DNA from: CAUZIZ01 sp965222655
GTDB lineage: Bacteria > Acidobacteriota > UBA6911 > RPQK01 > JAJDTT01
Direction of reading: 5' to 3'
DNA: 64,000 bases
Assembly: GCA_965222655.1 (NCBI GenBank)
Contig: CBDCUP010000006.1
Coordinates: 496,001 to 560,000 of the forward strand
This document shows positions 24,730-35,054 of this stretch, in pieces; within the stretch, counting starts at the first letter, position 1, and every line of letters starts with the position of its first letter. A program made the position numbers and the translations under genes. The notes under the pieces were generated by a model. It was not told where the DNA came from, ran no database searches, and saw only the letters and a program-made list of their open reading frames with translations.

Positions 24730-26280
24730 CTACTGAAGCTGCAACGAATGCGTTTCGGCGCTCGCTTCCTGGACCTCCCCTTGGGCAATAATGATCTCAA
24801 CTCGGCGGTTCTTCTTTCTACCCTCAGAGGTCGAATTATCCGCAACCGGGCGCTCCATGCCGTATCCCACCGCCGTTATTCGCGTGCTCGCAATGCCCTC
24901 GGGAACAAGAAAATCGAACACTGAGTTGGCCCGCTTTTCCGACAGCGTCAGGTTGGTGGAGGCCGCACCCGTCGAGTCGGTGTGGCCTTCGATGCGGAGA
25001 TTGAGGTCAGACATGATCAAAAGGATACCAGCCAACTTGGCGATGACCAGTTTTGCCTCGGGCTTCAAAGCGGCCTGCCCCACATCGAAGAGGATATCGG
25101 GTAGGTTGACGATCGTACCCCGAGCCGACTCGCGAGTGTCGGCCACGTGGGAAAGGGCCTGTTGCAGCCGTCCTTGTAGAGCGTTCTTCTCCTCCTGTAG
25201 TTTCTGCTGCTCCAGTTGGAGCCTCGTCATGGAAGCCTTCAAGTCCGCCTGCTCTCGACGCAGAGTTCCCAGGCTGGCCTCCATCTCCTTCCGTTGCTGC
25301 TGGATCGTCTCCAGTTCTCGCGAGGAAGCCTGTAGGGCCTTCTCAGCCTCTGCCTGCCGGGCTTCCAAGTCTGCCTTCTGATTCTGAAGATCGGCGACGA
25401 AGGCCTCGCTCGCCTTGGCGCTGGCCTCGGCCTCGGCTGCCCGCTTCTCCATCATTGCCATCTCAGCCTGGCGCGCCGCTATTTTCTCGTCCAACTCCTT
25501 TGCTTCCAGCTGGCGCAGGGTAACCCTGATGGCCTCGTTGCTGGAGGCTACCGAACGCCGGGCGTATTCCTGTGAACCCTTCCTCGCCCCGCCTCCCCTG
25601 GTCATGAACGTGGCCTGCTGTAGCGTCAACGTCGCTTCACGGTAGATGGCCGAAGCATGCTCATCGGCCCCCAGGCGCCCGGCGATCTCGTGGACCTTCT
25701 GTGCCTGGAGAAGATCCAAGGACGCCTTTCCGTCGTAGATAACCGCCTCGAGACTCTCCAGACCGTGTTCGGGCGCGGCTGCGAAATCCGAAAAACCGAG
25801 GGCTTGAGCGGGAGCCTGAAGGTCCCGACTGACATCGTTCCAGCTGATGATCAGCTCCGACGGTTGCCTCACCTGATAGTAGGGTTCCGCTGTAACCATC
25901 AGTGCGAAGGTTCTCAAGCCGGTCGAAAACTTCAAGGAGTCCTTGTCACGACGGGGACGCACCCACAGCTCCCCCAGATTCTCCACACCACCGTCTCTAT
26001 TGACTACCCACAAAACGTAGCAGGTCACGTCACCGGCGAAGAGGACTGCCGGCTTCATCTCATCGTAAGAGAGTTCAATACGCGACTGCCCCTCTTCAAA
26101 CTTCACCTTGGCCTTCATGCTGGCCCGAGGGATGCGCCGGGTAGGGAGCAAGGTCAATACGACATCCCTCCGCTCCGGAAAGCGAACGACTTGCAGTGTT
26201 ACTTCTGTGGATGCAGCCTGGAGCATAGGGAACAACAGGCAACACTGCAGAAAAGCGCTGGTCCATATCGTTTTAGACAT
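24730..26280 (-). CDS. OmpA-family protein with coiled coil
   Basis: About 516 residues. I use the ATG at 26,280 because GCCAGGAGAAATGTG precedes it and the signal peptide KTIWTSAFLQCCLLFPMLQAA follows directly. Residues 30-200 are a beta-rich domain of unknown type. Residues 230-400 are a long coiled coil rich in Glu, Gln and Ala (repeated EAEKALQASSRELETIQQQ-like heptads). The C-terminal 110 residues are an OmpA-like peptidoglycan-binding domain: ILFDVGQAALKPEAK, LRIEGHTDSTGAASTNLTLSEKRA and YGMERPVADNSTSEGRKKNRRVEI. The likely role is tethering the outer membrane to peptidoglycan. Confidence 0.9.
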   Translation of the reverse strand: MSKTIWTSAFLQCCLLFPMLQAASTEVTLQVVRFPERRDVVLTLLPTRRIPRASMKAKVKFEEGQSRIELSYDEMKPAVLFAGDVTCYVLWVVNRDGGVENLGELWVRPRRDKDSLKFSTGLRTFALMVTAEPYYQVRQPSELIISWNDVSRDLQAPAQALGFSDFAAAPEHGLESLEAVIYDGKASLDLLQAQKVHEIAGRLGADEHASAIYREATLTLQQATFMTRGGGARKGSQEYARRSVASSNEAIRVTLRQLEAKELDEKIAARQAEMAMMEKRAAEAEASAKASEAFVADLQNQKADLEARQAEAEKALQASSRELETIQQQRKEMEASLGTLRREQADLKASMTRLQLEQQKLQEEKNALQGRLQQALSHVADTRESARGTIVNLPDILFDVGQAALKPEAKLVIAKLAGILLIMSDLNLRIEGHTDSTGAASTNLTLSEKRANSVFDFLVPEGIASTRITAVGYGMERPVADNSTSEGRKKNRRVEIIIAQGEVQEASAETHSLQLQ

Positions 26281-26554
26281 CACATTTCTCCTGGCTCCAT
26301 TCATTTGCCAAAACCCGGTATGACTACAACCCAATGGGGCTATACGTATCGCGGTGAGTGTAGCAGAACCATTGTAAACCTGCGGCGAAACAGCACCAAG
26401 TGGGCCAGTGCAGGTCTTCAGGCCGCAGGCTGCAATTTCCGTTTCCGAGCATCCACCTAGTGTCAGGGATGTTGAAGTCGAGCTGTCCCGTATGCCAGAA
26501 TGATCGGCTATAGCACAAGAGAGATTACATTAGCCAGCGGGAGTGTCTCCAATC

Positions 26555-29323
26555 ATGAACATCCAAAATCGTCGAGAACCGTCAGCTTTGCATCCAAAAT
26601 CCTTCTTGACACTCGAGGAATTCCTTCGCTTGAGCGCTAGCTTGCTGATTCTGATCGTTATTTCGGCGTCTGTTACTCACTTGGTTTTTCCTCAGGCTGA
26701 GACCTCGAGATTCCGAATCTCGCTGGCCGAATCGGGCGTCTATCGCGTGACTTTTGAGGATCTGGTCGAGGCTGGACTCGAGTCCAAGCAGAGGGAAAGT
26801 GCCAAGCTGAGTCTGTCCAATCAAGGCCAACCGGTACCCGTCTGGTTGGCCGATGGAGGAGACCAGCATTTCGGTCCCGGCGACTGGATCGAATTCGTCG
26901 GCACACACCTTGCAGGGAAAGCACAGCATTCCAACCCCTACTCGAACCGGAATGTCTATCTGCTGGATTGGGACGGCAACAAGATCCAGCGTATGATCGG
27001 AAGCCCACCACCCCCTGACCAACAGATAGCGACCGGCGATGCCTCGGGTCTCCGGGCCAGGCGCGATCAACACCTCGAGCACGACCGTTTCTTGATACGC
27101 CTTTCCAGTCACAAGGTGAAAGAGTTGGAGGAACCCGAGGTCTGGTTTTGGACCAAATTGACACACATCGATTCGGAGCCCTTCGAGGTGCCGCTCAATC
27201 TCAGCGATCTGGACCCTTCGGGAGGGGCAACGGTCTCGCTACGAATCCATTTCCGGGGCCTTTCCAACCGGTTTGGGGGTGCGAACGACAATGTGCCTGG
27301 CCACCGGGTAGAGATCTCCCTCAATGGCAGCTTAGTCGGTCCTGCCGAGTGGGACGGAAGATCCCTCCACCTGCAGGAGTTCCCCTCCCTCGACGCCGGC
27401 CGCTTTATCGTCGGTGACAACAAACTCGAGTTCGCCGTGCCGGCTCGCACTGTCGGCGATCAAAAGGATCCGATAGTCGATGCGGTGATGCTTGATTGGG
27501 TCGAAATAAGCTACACCCATAGCGGACTCCTGGCTGCCGACCAGGTAGAGCTCAACGTCTCGGCCGAATCACCGGGACTGATCCGGATGATCGCCGCAGA
27601 TACCCGTGGTCTGGTGGCTTATGGCGACGGCGGCAAACGGGTTGAGGCACTGGAAAGGCCATCCCCGGCGCAAGCGGATCAACCAGCTTCCCTACTCTTC
27701 CAGCCTGAGGAAGGGGAAAAGTCGTATCACCTGGTGCGCGATGGGCAGTTCAAGCATCCTGATGGCATCGAGCTAGACTCGCGTTCCCATCTCAAGGACC
27801 GGCCTCAGCAGGCGGACTATCTGATGATCGCCCATCGGCGCCTGCTGGAAGCGGCCACTCCGCTGGCCGAGTACCACCGTTCTAAAGGGCTGAGAGTGGC
27901 GTTGATCGACGTCCAGGATCTCTACGACGAGTTCAACCATAGCATCGTCCACCCCATCGCCATTCGTGACTTTATCGCCCACGCCTACGAGAACTGGATG
28001 AAGCCGGCACCCCGGTTCGTCCTTTTGGTGGGAGATGCCAGCTGGGACACGAAGAACTCGACAATAGACGATGCCAACTACGCCAACTATCCTTACCGTG
28101 AGCACAACATGCTCTGGGGAGTCAACGCCCTGCGCTCGGCAGAAAACCCAGATCGATGGAGGGGATTTGTCCCCAAGGACAGCGCCGTCTACCCTGAGTC
28201 GAAAACTGCCACGCACCGCAATCTGATTCCAACCCAGAACTACCATTCCCCCGAAGGGCACTCGGCGAGCGACAATTGGTTCGTCGCGCTGAAGGAGAAG
28301 GACTTCCATCCAGTTATCGCAATCGGCCGCTTCCCGGTAGTCGAACCGGAGGAAGTGCGTGCAATCGTCGACAAGACCCTCCGCTACATGAAGCATTCTG
28401 ATGTCGGTCCCTGGCGACGGAATTCGCTGTGGATCACCAACGAACAGAGGGGGTTTCACCAGGCTTCGGACCACCTTGCCGGAATGGCCTCGAAGCGCGG
28501 CCTGGGCGTGCAGAAAGTCTACCCTCTCCCCGAAGAAAAGGAGAATGCCGCTCATCAGTCCCGGCTCCGTGACGCTTTCGACGAGGGACAGCTGCTGGTT
28601 CACTTCTACGGGCACGGTGGCCGCTACATCTGGCGGACCGGTCCCCCCGATCTCAAAAAGAATCACGACCTGTTCACGCTGGACGATATCGAGAAGCTGA
28701 AGCCCAATGACCGGCTGCCGGTGGTGCTCAGCATGACCTGTTTTTCAGCTCCATTCGACCACCCCAACGCGGATTCGATCGGTGAGAAGTTCCTGCGCTT
28801 GCCCGACCGTGGAGCGGTGGCGGTGCTGGCTGCTTCCTGGCGAAATTCTCCTTCACAGCAATTCAGCCAGGAACTGGTGAATGAGCTGACCCAACCGGGC
28901 ACTATTGGCGAGGCCATCCTGCGGGCCAAGCAGCGGATTCGTAACCGCGTCCTGGTGGAGCAGTACAATCTGCTGGGGGACCCTGCGGCTCCGATCGCGG
29001 TCCCAGAGCGGACAGTGAAGCTGACCGCTGTAAGGGGTGACGTCCCGGCCTTGAGTGTGAAGGCAGAAATCGAGTCGCCGGCCTTTCGAGGTCAAGCGAT
29101 CATCGACTGGTTGGGCAAGAGTGGCGAAGTGACCGCCAGCCAGCAGCTGGAAGTTGCGGAGTCGCACTTCGAGGTCGCCTACCCGGGAGAGCAGGAACAG
29201 CTCAACGACGTTGAGGCGGTACGAGTCTACGTCTGGGATGAAAAAGGTAGCGTAGATGGGGTCGGGCGGCTGGACATCCCACCGCTAACCCCGGCCGCTT
29301 CGGCTGCCGTACAGCCACGCTAG
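26555..29323 (+). CDS. Gingipain-like C25 cysteine peptidase
   Basis: About 922 residues. An N-terminal hydrophobic helix (LSASLLILIVISASVTHLVF) is a signal or anchor. Residues 45-370 are beta-rich, including a jelly-roll-like part. Residues 400-770 form the C25 domain: ADYLMIAHRRLLEAATPLAEYHRSKGLRVALIDVQDLYDEF, FVLLVGDASWDT, the catalytic His in HFYGHGG (about H687) and the catalytic Cys in VVLSMTCFSAPFD (about C729). A C-terminal Ig-like region follows. C25 enzymes include gingipains and PorU, the sortase of type IX secretion. No Por/type IX genes are seen here. I prefer the ATG at 26,555 with GGGAG upstream; a GTG lies at 26,543. Confidence 0.85.
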   Translation: MNIQNRREPSALHPKSFLTLEEFLRLSASLLILIVISASVTHLVFPQAETSRFRISLAESGVYRVTFEDLVEAGLESKQRESAKLSLSNQGQPVPVWLADGGDQHFGPGDWIEFVGTHLAGKAQHSNPYSNRNVYLLDWDGNKIQRMIGSPPPPDQQIATGDASGLRARRDQHLEHDRFLIRLSSHKVKELEEPEVWFWTKLTHIDSEPFEVPLNLSDLDPSGGATVSLRIHFRGLSNRFGGANDNVPGHRVEISLNGSLVGPAEWDGRSLHLQEFPSLDAGRFIVGDNKLEFAVPARTVGDQKDPIVDAVMLDWVEISYTHSGLLAADQVELNVSAESPGLIRMIAADTRGLVAYGDGGKRVEALERPSPAQADQPASLLFQPEEGEKSYHLVRDGQFKHPDGIELDSRSHLKDRPQQADYLMIAHRRLLEAATPLAEYHRSKGLRVALIDVQDLYDEFNHSIVHPIAIRDFIAHAYENWMKPAPRFVLLVGDASWDTKNSTIDDANYANYPYREHNMLWGVNALRSAENPDRWRGFVPKDSAVYPESKTATHRNLIPTQNYHSPEGHSASDNWFVALKEKDFHPVIAIGRFPVVEPEEVRAIVDKTLRYMKHSDVGPWRRNSLWITNEQRGFHQASDHLAGMASKRGLGVQKVYPLPEEKENAAHQSRLRDAFDEGQLLVHFYGHGGRYIWRTGPPDLKKNHDLFTLDDIEKLKPNDRLPVVLSMTCFSAPFDHPNADSIGEKFLRLPDRGAVAVLAASWRNSPSQQFSQELVNELTQPGTIGEAILRAKQRIRNRVLVEQYNLLGDPAAPIAVPERTVKLTAVRGDVPALSVKAEIESPAFRGQAIIDWLGKSGEVTASQQLEVAESHFEVAYPGEQEQLNDVEAVRVYVWDEKGSVDGVGRLDIPPLTPAASAAVQPR

Positions 29324-29366
29324 TACCCTGTCAACCTGGAAGTTGTAGGTTTTGAACGGCCCTGGT

Positions 29367-31670
29367 TCAGGGATTTCCAAGGTCGGCGGACTCCTGGAGG
29401 GAGCATCCCGATAGGGCAGACTTCCCGACGAGGTGTCGGTGCAGACGTACCATATCCAACACGCTTACGGTACCGTCCCGATTCACGTCGGCGGAAGCCA
29501 GTGGGACTCCCAGTAGCTCGATTTCGCCTGTGAGCTGACGCCTTATGGCCACCATGTCCGACACATCCTGTCTTCCATCCTCATTGACGTCTCCCGGACA
29601 ACTAAAGGGATAGACGTCCGCCCACAGTTCGTACTGGAACTCAGAGAAAGCAGCATTGGGCGGGACTCCCGCCGGAACTGGGACGGGATCCGGCGGCGAT
29701 GAGATGAACGATTCCGTCCTGGAAACGACGGAGAAAAAGAGATTGCCGTCGGAAATGGTGTCGCCAACCGAGCGAGGCAGTTCGATGTCGATCTCATACC
29801 ATCTTCGAGAGACGTTCTGGGGCACCGGAGGGAAGCGGCCGGCCAGGACCCCGTTGATATACACATCGGCTTGCTGGCTGCCCAGACCCGCGTCGAAACG
29901 GCGCCGCAATTTCCAAGAACGGGCTCGTGGGTCAGCGCGCAGAACAAACTGGGATCTTCCCATCGGTCGGTAGACGCCGCTTGCTTTCAGCTCCTCCGGC
30001 GGCTCGCCTTCGAAGAGTCCCTCCAGGCTCTGAGTCGTATGCTCCCCGATCACGGTGTATCCATGGGCGGCGCGGGATTCGGTGTCGCCCAGATCCAGCA
30101 CGTCGCTACGGACCAATCGCGGCGTAGGGCGCTGGTAGTAATAGGCCACGATCCGAGGACGCATGGAGAAGTTACTTGTCGGCCCCACCTGAAGACCGGC
30201 AAAGAGGCTGCTGCTGAAGGATATCGAATCGGTCAGCATCAGGCGGTAGGCCGAAGTCACGTCCTCACCATTTTCCAGTCCCACATGATAGGGCGAGCCA
30301 TGCAAAGGAGACAGAAAGGAGCCGTGATCGAAATAAAAACCGCCATTGTAGAAGTCCTCGACTCCCGTACCGTAGACGGCCGGATGAGGCGACTCATCAA
30401 TGAAAACACGCTCGTCCCCTTCCAGGTATCCTCGGAAAGAGGTGGCAACTGATCCCATGTCTGCGAACAGGCCGACCCACTTCCCCTGGCCCCGCAAATT
30501 GAGAAAGGGGAAATCAAGCCTAAGTGGGGTTGCCTCCGAGTAGCTCAATTGGGCCCCGAAGAAGCCACTCTCGGACGACGGCTCCTCTCCCGCCACGCGG
30601 ACGGCGTAGGATACGTCTACTGCGAGGGCTCCTTCGCTAGAGAGACTCCTGAGGCTGATTTCCGCGCCTTCGAAAAAGGGCATCGGGAAGTAGCAGTACA
30701 AGTAGCCTTCATCGTCTACGCCAATCAGCAGCGAGCGGGTCGGCTGCAATCCTTCTCGTCCCGCAGCAAAGAAGTCGTTCAACGGCATGCGGACCCGGTC
30801 CCGACCATCAAACCGGAGAATCAGTTCCAGTTCGGGCCAGGCTTGGGGCAAAGCTTGCAAGCGGAGGGAAGTGATCGAATCAGGTCCCGACGGGTTGGCG
30901 AGTCTTTCCTCCTTGCCAGGTTCAATCGAGACATTTCCTGCGAGTACAGAGGACGACAGAGCCGAGCCGTCTGAGACGATAGGCCAGGGATCTTCGCCAT
31001 CCGCTGAGAGGAGGGTGGCCCAATCTCCCAGGTCTTCTTTTCCGGTGAAGGTGGTGACGTCTGCGCCCTCCACCAGGCGGTGGAAGTTGAATTGATACCA
31101 GAGATTCTTGGAATCGCTACCCTCCAGCGTCACGCGGCATCCCTGGCGATAGGGGATCGGGACGTAGCTAAAGTTCCCACCGCTCGAGATGGGGCGGTTT
31201 CCCACCAGCGGAAACAAGAAGGGAGGAGTGGAGCCATTGAAGAGGTCGGGCAGAGGAAGCTCGACAATCGGGACACTCTTTCCGTCCAGGTAGATACGAA
31301 TGGTCACGGAAGGGTCCAGGTCCTTGCTTGTACCTTCCCCTGTCGTCATCCAGATGCGCGTGATGGCACCGGCTCCCGGCTCCTCGAAAATGACCCCTTG
31401 GTTCCCGTCTCTACGAATATAGCGCTCGCCGCTTCCCGAATGGCGATCGAAACGGCCGCCGGAGAGACAATGACTGCTCCTGAGCAAGACCTGGCTCCCG
31501 GCTTCGAGTTGGGGGAGACGGTGAAGATCGGTCCAGACTTCCCACGGATGGGGATCAGTTGAAGAAGCGCTACCGGCCTGCAGGGGTAGAAAGCCGATCA
31601 ATACCAGGCACAGCAACAAGGAGCCCGCTGTGCTGCTCGATTTCCACTGGCGTGGCTTTGCAAAGTGCAC
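29367..31670 (-). CDS. DUF2961 (GH172-like) glycosidase with C-terminal dockerin
   Basis: A 767-residue secreted protein. The GTG start has GAAGG upstream, and a signal peptide (GSLLLCLVLIGFLPLQAGSA) follows. Residues 40-560 carry DUF2961 landmarks: EEPGAGAITRIWMTTGEG, IYLDGKSVPIVELPLPDLFNG, YVPIPYRQGCRVTLEG and GTGVEDFYNGGFYF. DUF2961 defines glycoside hydrolase family 172. Residues near 690-755 are a type I dockerin with two calcium loops (DVNEDGRQDVSDMVAIRRQL and DVNRDGTVSVLDMVRLHRHL). Dockerins bind cohesins, but none is present here. The substrate is unknown. Confidence 0.85.
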   Translation of the reverse strand: MHFAKPRQWKSSSTAGSLLLCLVLIGFLPLQAGSASSTDPHPWEVWTDLHRLPQLEAGSQVLLRSSHCLSGGRFDRHSGSGERYIRRDGNQGVIFEEPGAGAITRIWMTTGEGTSKDLDPSVTIRIYLDGKSVPIVELPLPDLFNGSTPPFLFPLVGNRPISSGGNFSYVPIPYRQGCRVTLEGSDSKNLWYQFNFHRLVEGADVTTFTGKEDLGDWATLLSADGEDPWPIVSDGSALSSSVLAGNVSIEPGKEERLANPSGPDSITSLRLQALPQAWPELELILRFDGRDRVRMPLNDFFAAGREGLQPTRSLLIGVDDEGYLYCYFPMPFFEGAEISLRSLSSEGALAVDVSYAVRVAGEEPSSESGFFGAQLSYSEATPLRLDFPFLNLRGQGKWVGLFADMGSVATSFRGYLEGDERVFIDESPHPAVYGTGVEDFYNGGFYFDHGSFLSPLHGSPYHVGLENGEDVTSAYRLMLTDSISFSSSLFAGLQVGPTSNFSMRPRIVAYYYQRPTPRLVRSDVLDLGDTESRAAHGYTVIGEHTTQSLEGLFEGEPPEELKASGVYRPMGRSQFVLRADPRARSWKLRRRFDAGLGSQQADVYINGVLAGRFPPVPQNVSRRWYEIDIELPRSVGDTISDGNLFFSVVSRTESFISSPPDPVPVPAGVPPNAAFSEFQYELWADVYPFSCPGDVNEDGRQDVSDMVAIRRQLTGEIELLGVPLASADVNRDGTVSVLDMVRLHRHLVGKSALSGCSLQESADLGNP

Positions 31671-31782
31671 GATTACCTTCTTGCCAGTTGAATTCTACAC
31701 CGATTCGCAAGAATGGTATCGGTTGGATCCGGGGCACGAAGCACAGGTATGCAAGCGCTGCAATCTAAAACCTGCAGCCGGG

Positions 31783-33338
31783 CTACAAGTCCGCATCCGG
31801 CATGGTCGTCAGATCCGGATCCGTGATCCCCTGCGCCACCATCTCTGACAGGGCAGATATGGTGGCAATCGGATTGGCTCCCACCGCGGAGGGAGGCAGT
31901 GCCCCGTCAGCCACATACAGGCCTTTATAGTTGAAGACCTGGCCAAAGGTCTCCCTGTCGGCACTGGTCACACCTTTGGAGGCGTCATCGCCCAGGATGC
32001 ACCCGCCCAGAGCGTGCACCGTGACGTTGTTGCGTGAGGGCCAAAGCCAGGTAGGCACCGGAATGCTGGCCTGGGCACCGATCCGGCGGGCAAACTCCTT
32101 GCTCGCCTTGAGAATGGCTCGATACAGGGGCATGCTGTCCTTGTAGGGCCAATCCAGATCCAGGCTGCCGTCTCGACCCAAGGCCATGACTCCATTGGAC
32201 TTATCCACTCCCATGGAGAGGAGGACGGCGGTTCGGTAGGAAAGATCATCTGCGAGAAGTTCCCTGGCAGCGTAGCTCAAGGAGCCAAACCTTCTTCCCC
32301 GCAACAACCGCATCACGGTGCTGGTGATTGTTCTTATAATGGCTCCTCCCCAGAAGAACCGGGGCTTCAGTCCTTCCAGAAGCCAGGCCAGAAAAGCAGG
32401 ATAGCTGGCGTCCTCAACCACGAATGCCCGATCCTTGTCGAAATCCTTGAGAAGGTTGAAGTCGATAGCTTGTGTGATGACCGGACCGTAGTTGGGACCA
32501 ATCGGCTTACGGCTGCCCGGAGCAAACGTCAGAAAATCTCCATTGCCGGAGAAGGAGTGGCCCAGCTTGCTGCTGATGTTGGGCAGCGTCTTGAAATGAT
32601 CCCGACACCGCAGCAGCAACTCAGTGGATCCCATCGCCCCGGCACTCAGGATCACCCTGCGGGTAGAAACATAGCTGAGTTCGCTCTCCTTGTCGGTCAG
32701 ATCGCGATAATACAGCCTGTATCCGTGACTGCCGTCAGCACTGGGGTCCTCTATGTTCTGATCGTTCACGGGCACGATCCACTCCGCCAGGTGCTCCGTC
32801 CGGATCTCGGCGTGGTATTTGTGCTCGGCTACGAACAGATAATTGAGATCTACCGTGTTCTTGGAGTGATAGTTGCAGCCGATGTCACACTCGGCGCAAT
32901 AGGTGCAGGAGGTCTGAAGGGCTCCATACCGGTTCCTATCCTGATGCCCAATCGGTAGAGGATTTTCGAAGTCGTTCCCGAAAAAGACGATCAAGTCCAG
33001 TAGGTGGGAATCTCTTCCCATCTTCTTGGCAGTCTCCTGGAAACGCTTGGTCCGAAGGATATACCTGCGGTCGTCCTTGCCGCTGTCCTGAGGAATGGGT
33101 CGGGCTCCCAGGACCTCCTTGGCAACCTTGTAGTAAGGCTTCAGCTGGTCCTTCTTACAGGTCGCAGGCCAGCGCTCGTCGAATACTTCCTCGGGCGGCT
33201 CCAGGAAGATGTTGGCATAGATGAGGGAACCGCCGCCAAAACCTGCGCAGACCAACGCATCCATTCCCCGGTAATTGCGGAGATCGAACATCCCATGAGA
33301 TTCCTCCGGCTCGCGACAGTTGAGCGTCGGAATCATTT
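31783..33338 (-). pseudogene. GMC oxidoreductase 1, C-terminal part (split by ISKra4)
   Basis: About 517 residues from MIPTLNCREPEESHGMF onward. It includes CAGFGGGSLIYANIFLEPP, SCTYCAECDIGCNYHSKNTVDLNY, RRVILSAGAMGSTELLLRCR, SGNGDFL, VHALGGCILGDDASKGV and YVADGALPPSAVGANPIATISALSE, which are cholesterol-oxidase-like GMC landmarks (substrate domain and C-terminal FAD contact). The N-terminal Rossmann part lies at 36,228-36,432 beyond a 2.9-kb insertion. Removing the element and one 9-bp target copy gives the continuous frame NERATQMIPTLNCREP. The fragment lacks the FAD-binding N-terminus, so it is probably inactive. Confidence 0.9.
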
Positions 33339-33494
33339 GGGTGCGGCTCTTTTAGAACAGGCGATTCTGGTGCCGTCGAACGCAAGATGGACCTCTCTTA
33401 CTATGGGAGCGGCGAAGGCATTTTGGGGTTGGGTAGTTGGGTGGGGCAGAACAATCTGACACGGAAGACCGACCGATTGGACTTCTGGATCTTC

Positions 33495-35051
33495 TTACTT
33501 CACCCGCTTCAGGTGAGAGCGCGTGGGGCCGCGCACAGGGACCAGCTCGCCGTCCGCGTAGCGCGCGGCATGGTTTCTGAGCGACTCCTGCCGCTCGTGA
33601 AAGCGCCAATAGGCGTCGAAGTCTCCGCTGGCCTGCAGCGCACGCAGGCGTAAGACCGCCTCAGCCCCCGCCAGAGACCAGCGCGCCCCGGTCACCTCCA
33701 TCCGATCTTTGACCAGGTAACGGCAGGCCCCCTCGATGACACCGGTGGCAATCGGGAACCCCCTCGCCAGATAGGTGTCATACTTCAGATACTCCGCATT
33801 TTTGAGCAGATAGTTGGCGCAGCGATCCACCGCTTCGCGCGCCTTGCCCGCCAGGCCCCGACGGGTCGCACTGCGACGGATTCCGCCCGCCACATAGCCA
33901 CTGCGCCCGCGCAGAATACTCAGTAGGTGCTCGCCCACCCAGCCCTCCAGCTTCGGGTTGACTTCCCCGTGCAGAGCCATGCCGGCCTTCCACACGTACT
34001 CGCTCACGTGGATGAAGTCCAGCACGATCGTGGGCGCCGCCCTGGCGGATCGGTGCAAACACCGCAGCAGCGTCTTCAGCTGACTCCGATGGCCGTCGAC
34101 CAGCACCACCCAACTCTTGCGCCCCGTGGGATCCCGCGAGCGGGCTTCTCCGAGGGCTTGCTCGATGACCTCTTCGGGACGCTTCTCCAAGCTCGCCCAC
34201 AGCCGTTTGTGCTGGGGCCGCGGTCGCTTCCCTTCCTCCCGCTGCGGCTGCGGGGCCAGGACCCGCATCACCTCCTCCGGCCGCCGCACCTGAGGCGCGA
34301 GGGTGTACACCGCCGCGACCGTTGCCATCCGCTTGGCGTGGCGCTTTTCGCCCTTGCTCAACCGCTTCTGCAACTTGTGCTCGCTCGCTTCCGCCCGCTG
34401 CCGCGTCGCCTCCCGCAGATCCTCACGACGCAGCACCACTCCTTTGCCGTCCACCGAGATCGCCAAGATCGACCCCGACTCGCTCGGAGCCAACGCTCCC
34501 GCTTGTCGCTCCTGATAGAAGGCATCGAAGTCCTGGGCGGCACGGCCCACTAGCTCCTCCACCTGACGCTTGCCCACCTGCGCCCCCGTGGTTTTCGACA
34601 GCGCCTCCACGACTTTGTCGAACGACCCCTCGGCGGCTTCCTCCGCCGCCCGCCGCCGCACCTGGTGCGAGTACAACTCCGGCGGGAGGTTCAGATCCGC
34701 ATCCAGTGGGTGCAGGCTCTGGAGCCCCTCTCCCCCGTAGCCGAGCCGCTCCACCCGAACCTCTCCAAAGACCGTTTCCAGCCCCCGTTGCTGCCGCCGG
34801 CGCTGTTGCCGCACCTGCCCTTCCGAATCCCGCACCGCAGCGGCCGCTTCACCCGGAGCCCGCAGCTCCAGGTGCGCCTGGTAGAACCGTCGCAGCAGCT
34901 CCCGCCCCTGCTGCTCCAGCTCTCGCTCCAACTCGCTGTGCGTCTTCCTATGGGCCTCGTCGGACATCAGAAAGGCCTCCATCTGGGCAAACTGCTCCCG
35001 CGCCGCCGCGAACTCATCCTCGGGCTGTAACTGGGCGGCTACCGCTCGCAA
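33495..35051 (-). CDS. ISKra4-family transposase
   Basis: A 518-residue transposase. The N-terminal third is helical and charged. The catalytic part shows ILAISVDGKGVVLRREDL (first Asp), SWVVLVDGHRSQLKTLLRCL, TIVLDFIHVSEYVWKAG (second Asp) and GVIEGACRYLVKDRMEVTGARWSLAGAEAVLRLRAL (candidate Glu). These blocks are characteristic of ISKra4 transposases. It begins three bases after the DruA-like gene ends, so the two form an operon. No frameshift is visible, and together with perfect ends this indicates a potentially active element. Confidence 0.93.
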   Translation of the reverse strand: MRAVAAQLQPEDEFAAAREQFAQMEAFLMSDEAHRKTHSELERELEQQGRELLRRFYQAHLELRAPGEAAAAVRDSEGQVRQQRRRQQRGLETVFGEVRVERLGYGGEGLQSLHPLDADLNLPPELYSHQVRRRAAEEAAEGSFDKVVEALSKTTGAQVGKRQVEELVGRAAQDFDAFYQERQAGALAPSESGSILAISVDGKGVVLRREDLREATRQRAEASEHKLQKRLSKGEKRHAKRMATVAAVYTLAPQVRRPEEVMRVLAPQPQREEGKRPRPQHKRLWASLEKRPEEVIEQALGEARSRDPTGRKSWVVLVDGHRSQLKTLLRCLHRSARAAPTIVLDFIHVSEYVWKAGMALHGEVNPKLEGWVGEHLLSILRGRSGYVAGGIRRSATRRGLAGKAREAVDRCANYLLKNAEYLKYDTYLARGFPIATGVIEGACRYLVKDRMEVTGARWSLAGAEAVLRLRALQASGDFDAYWRFHERQESLRNHAARYADGELVPVRGPTRSHLKRVK

Positions 35052-35054
35052 CTT

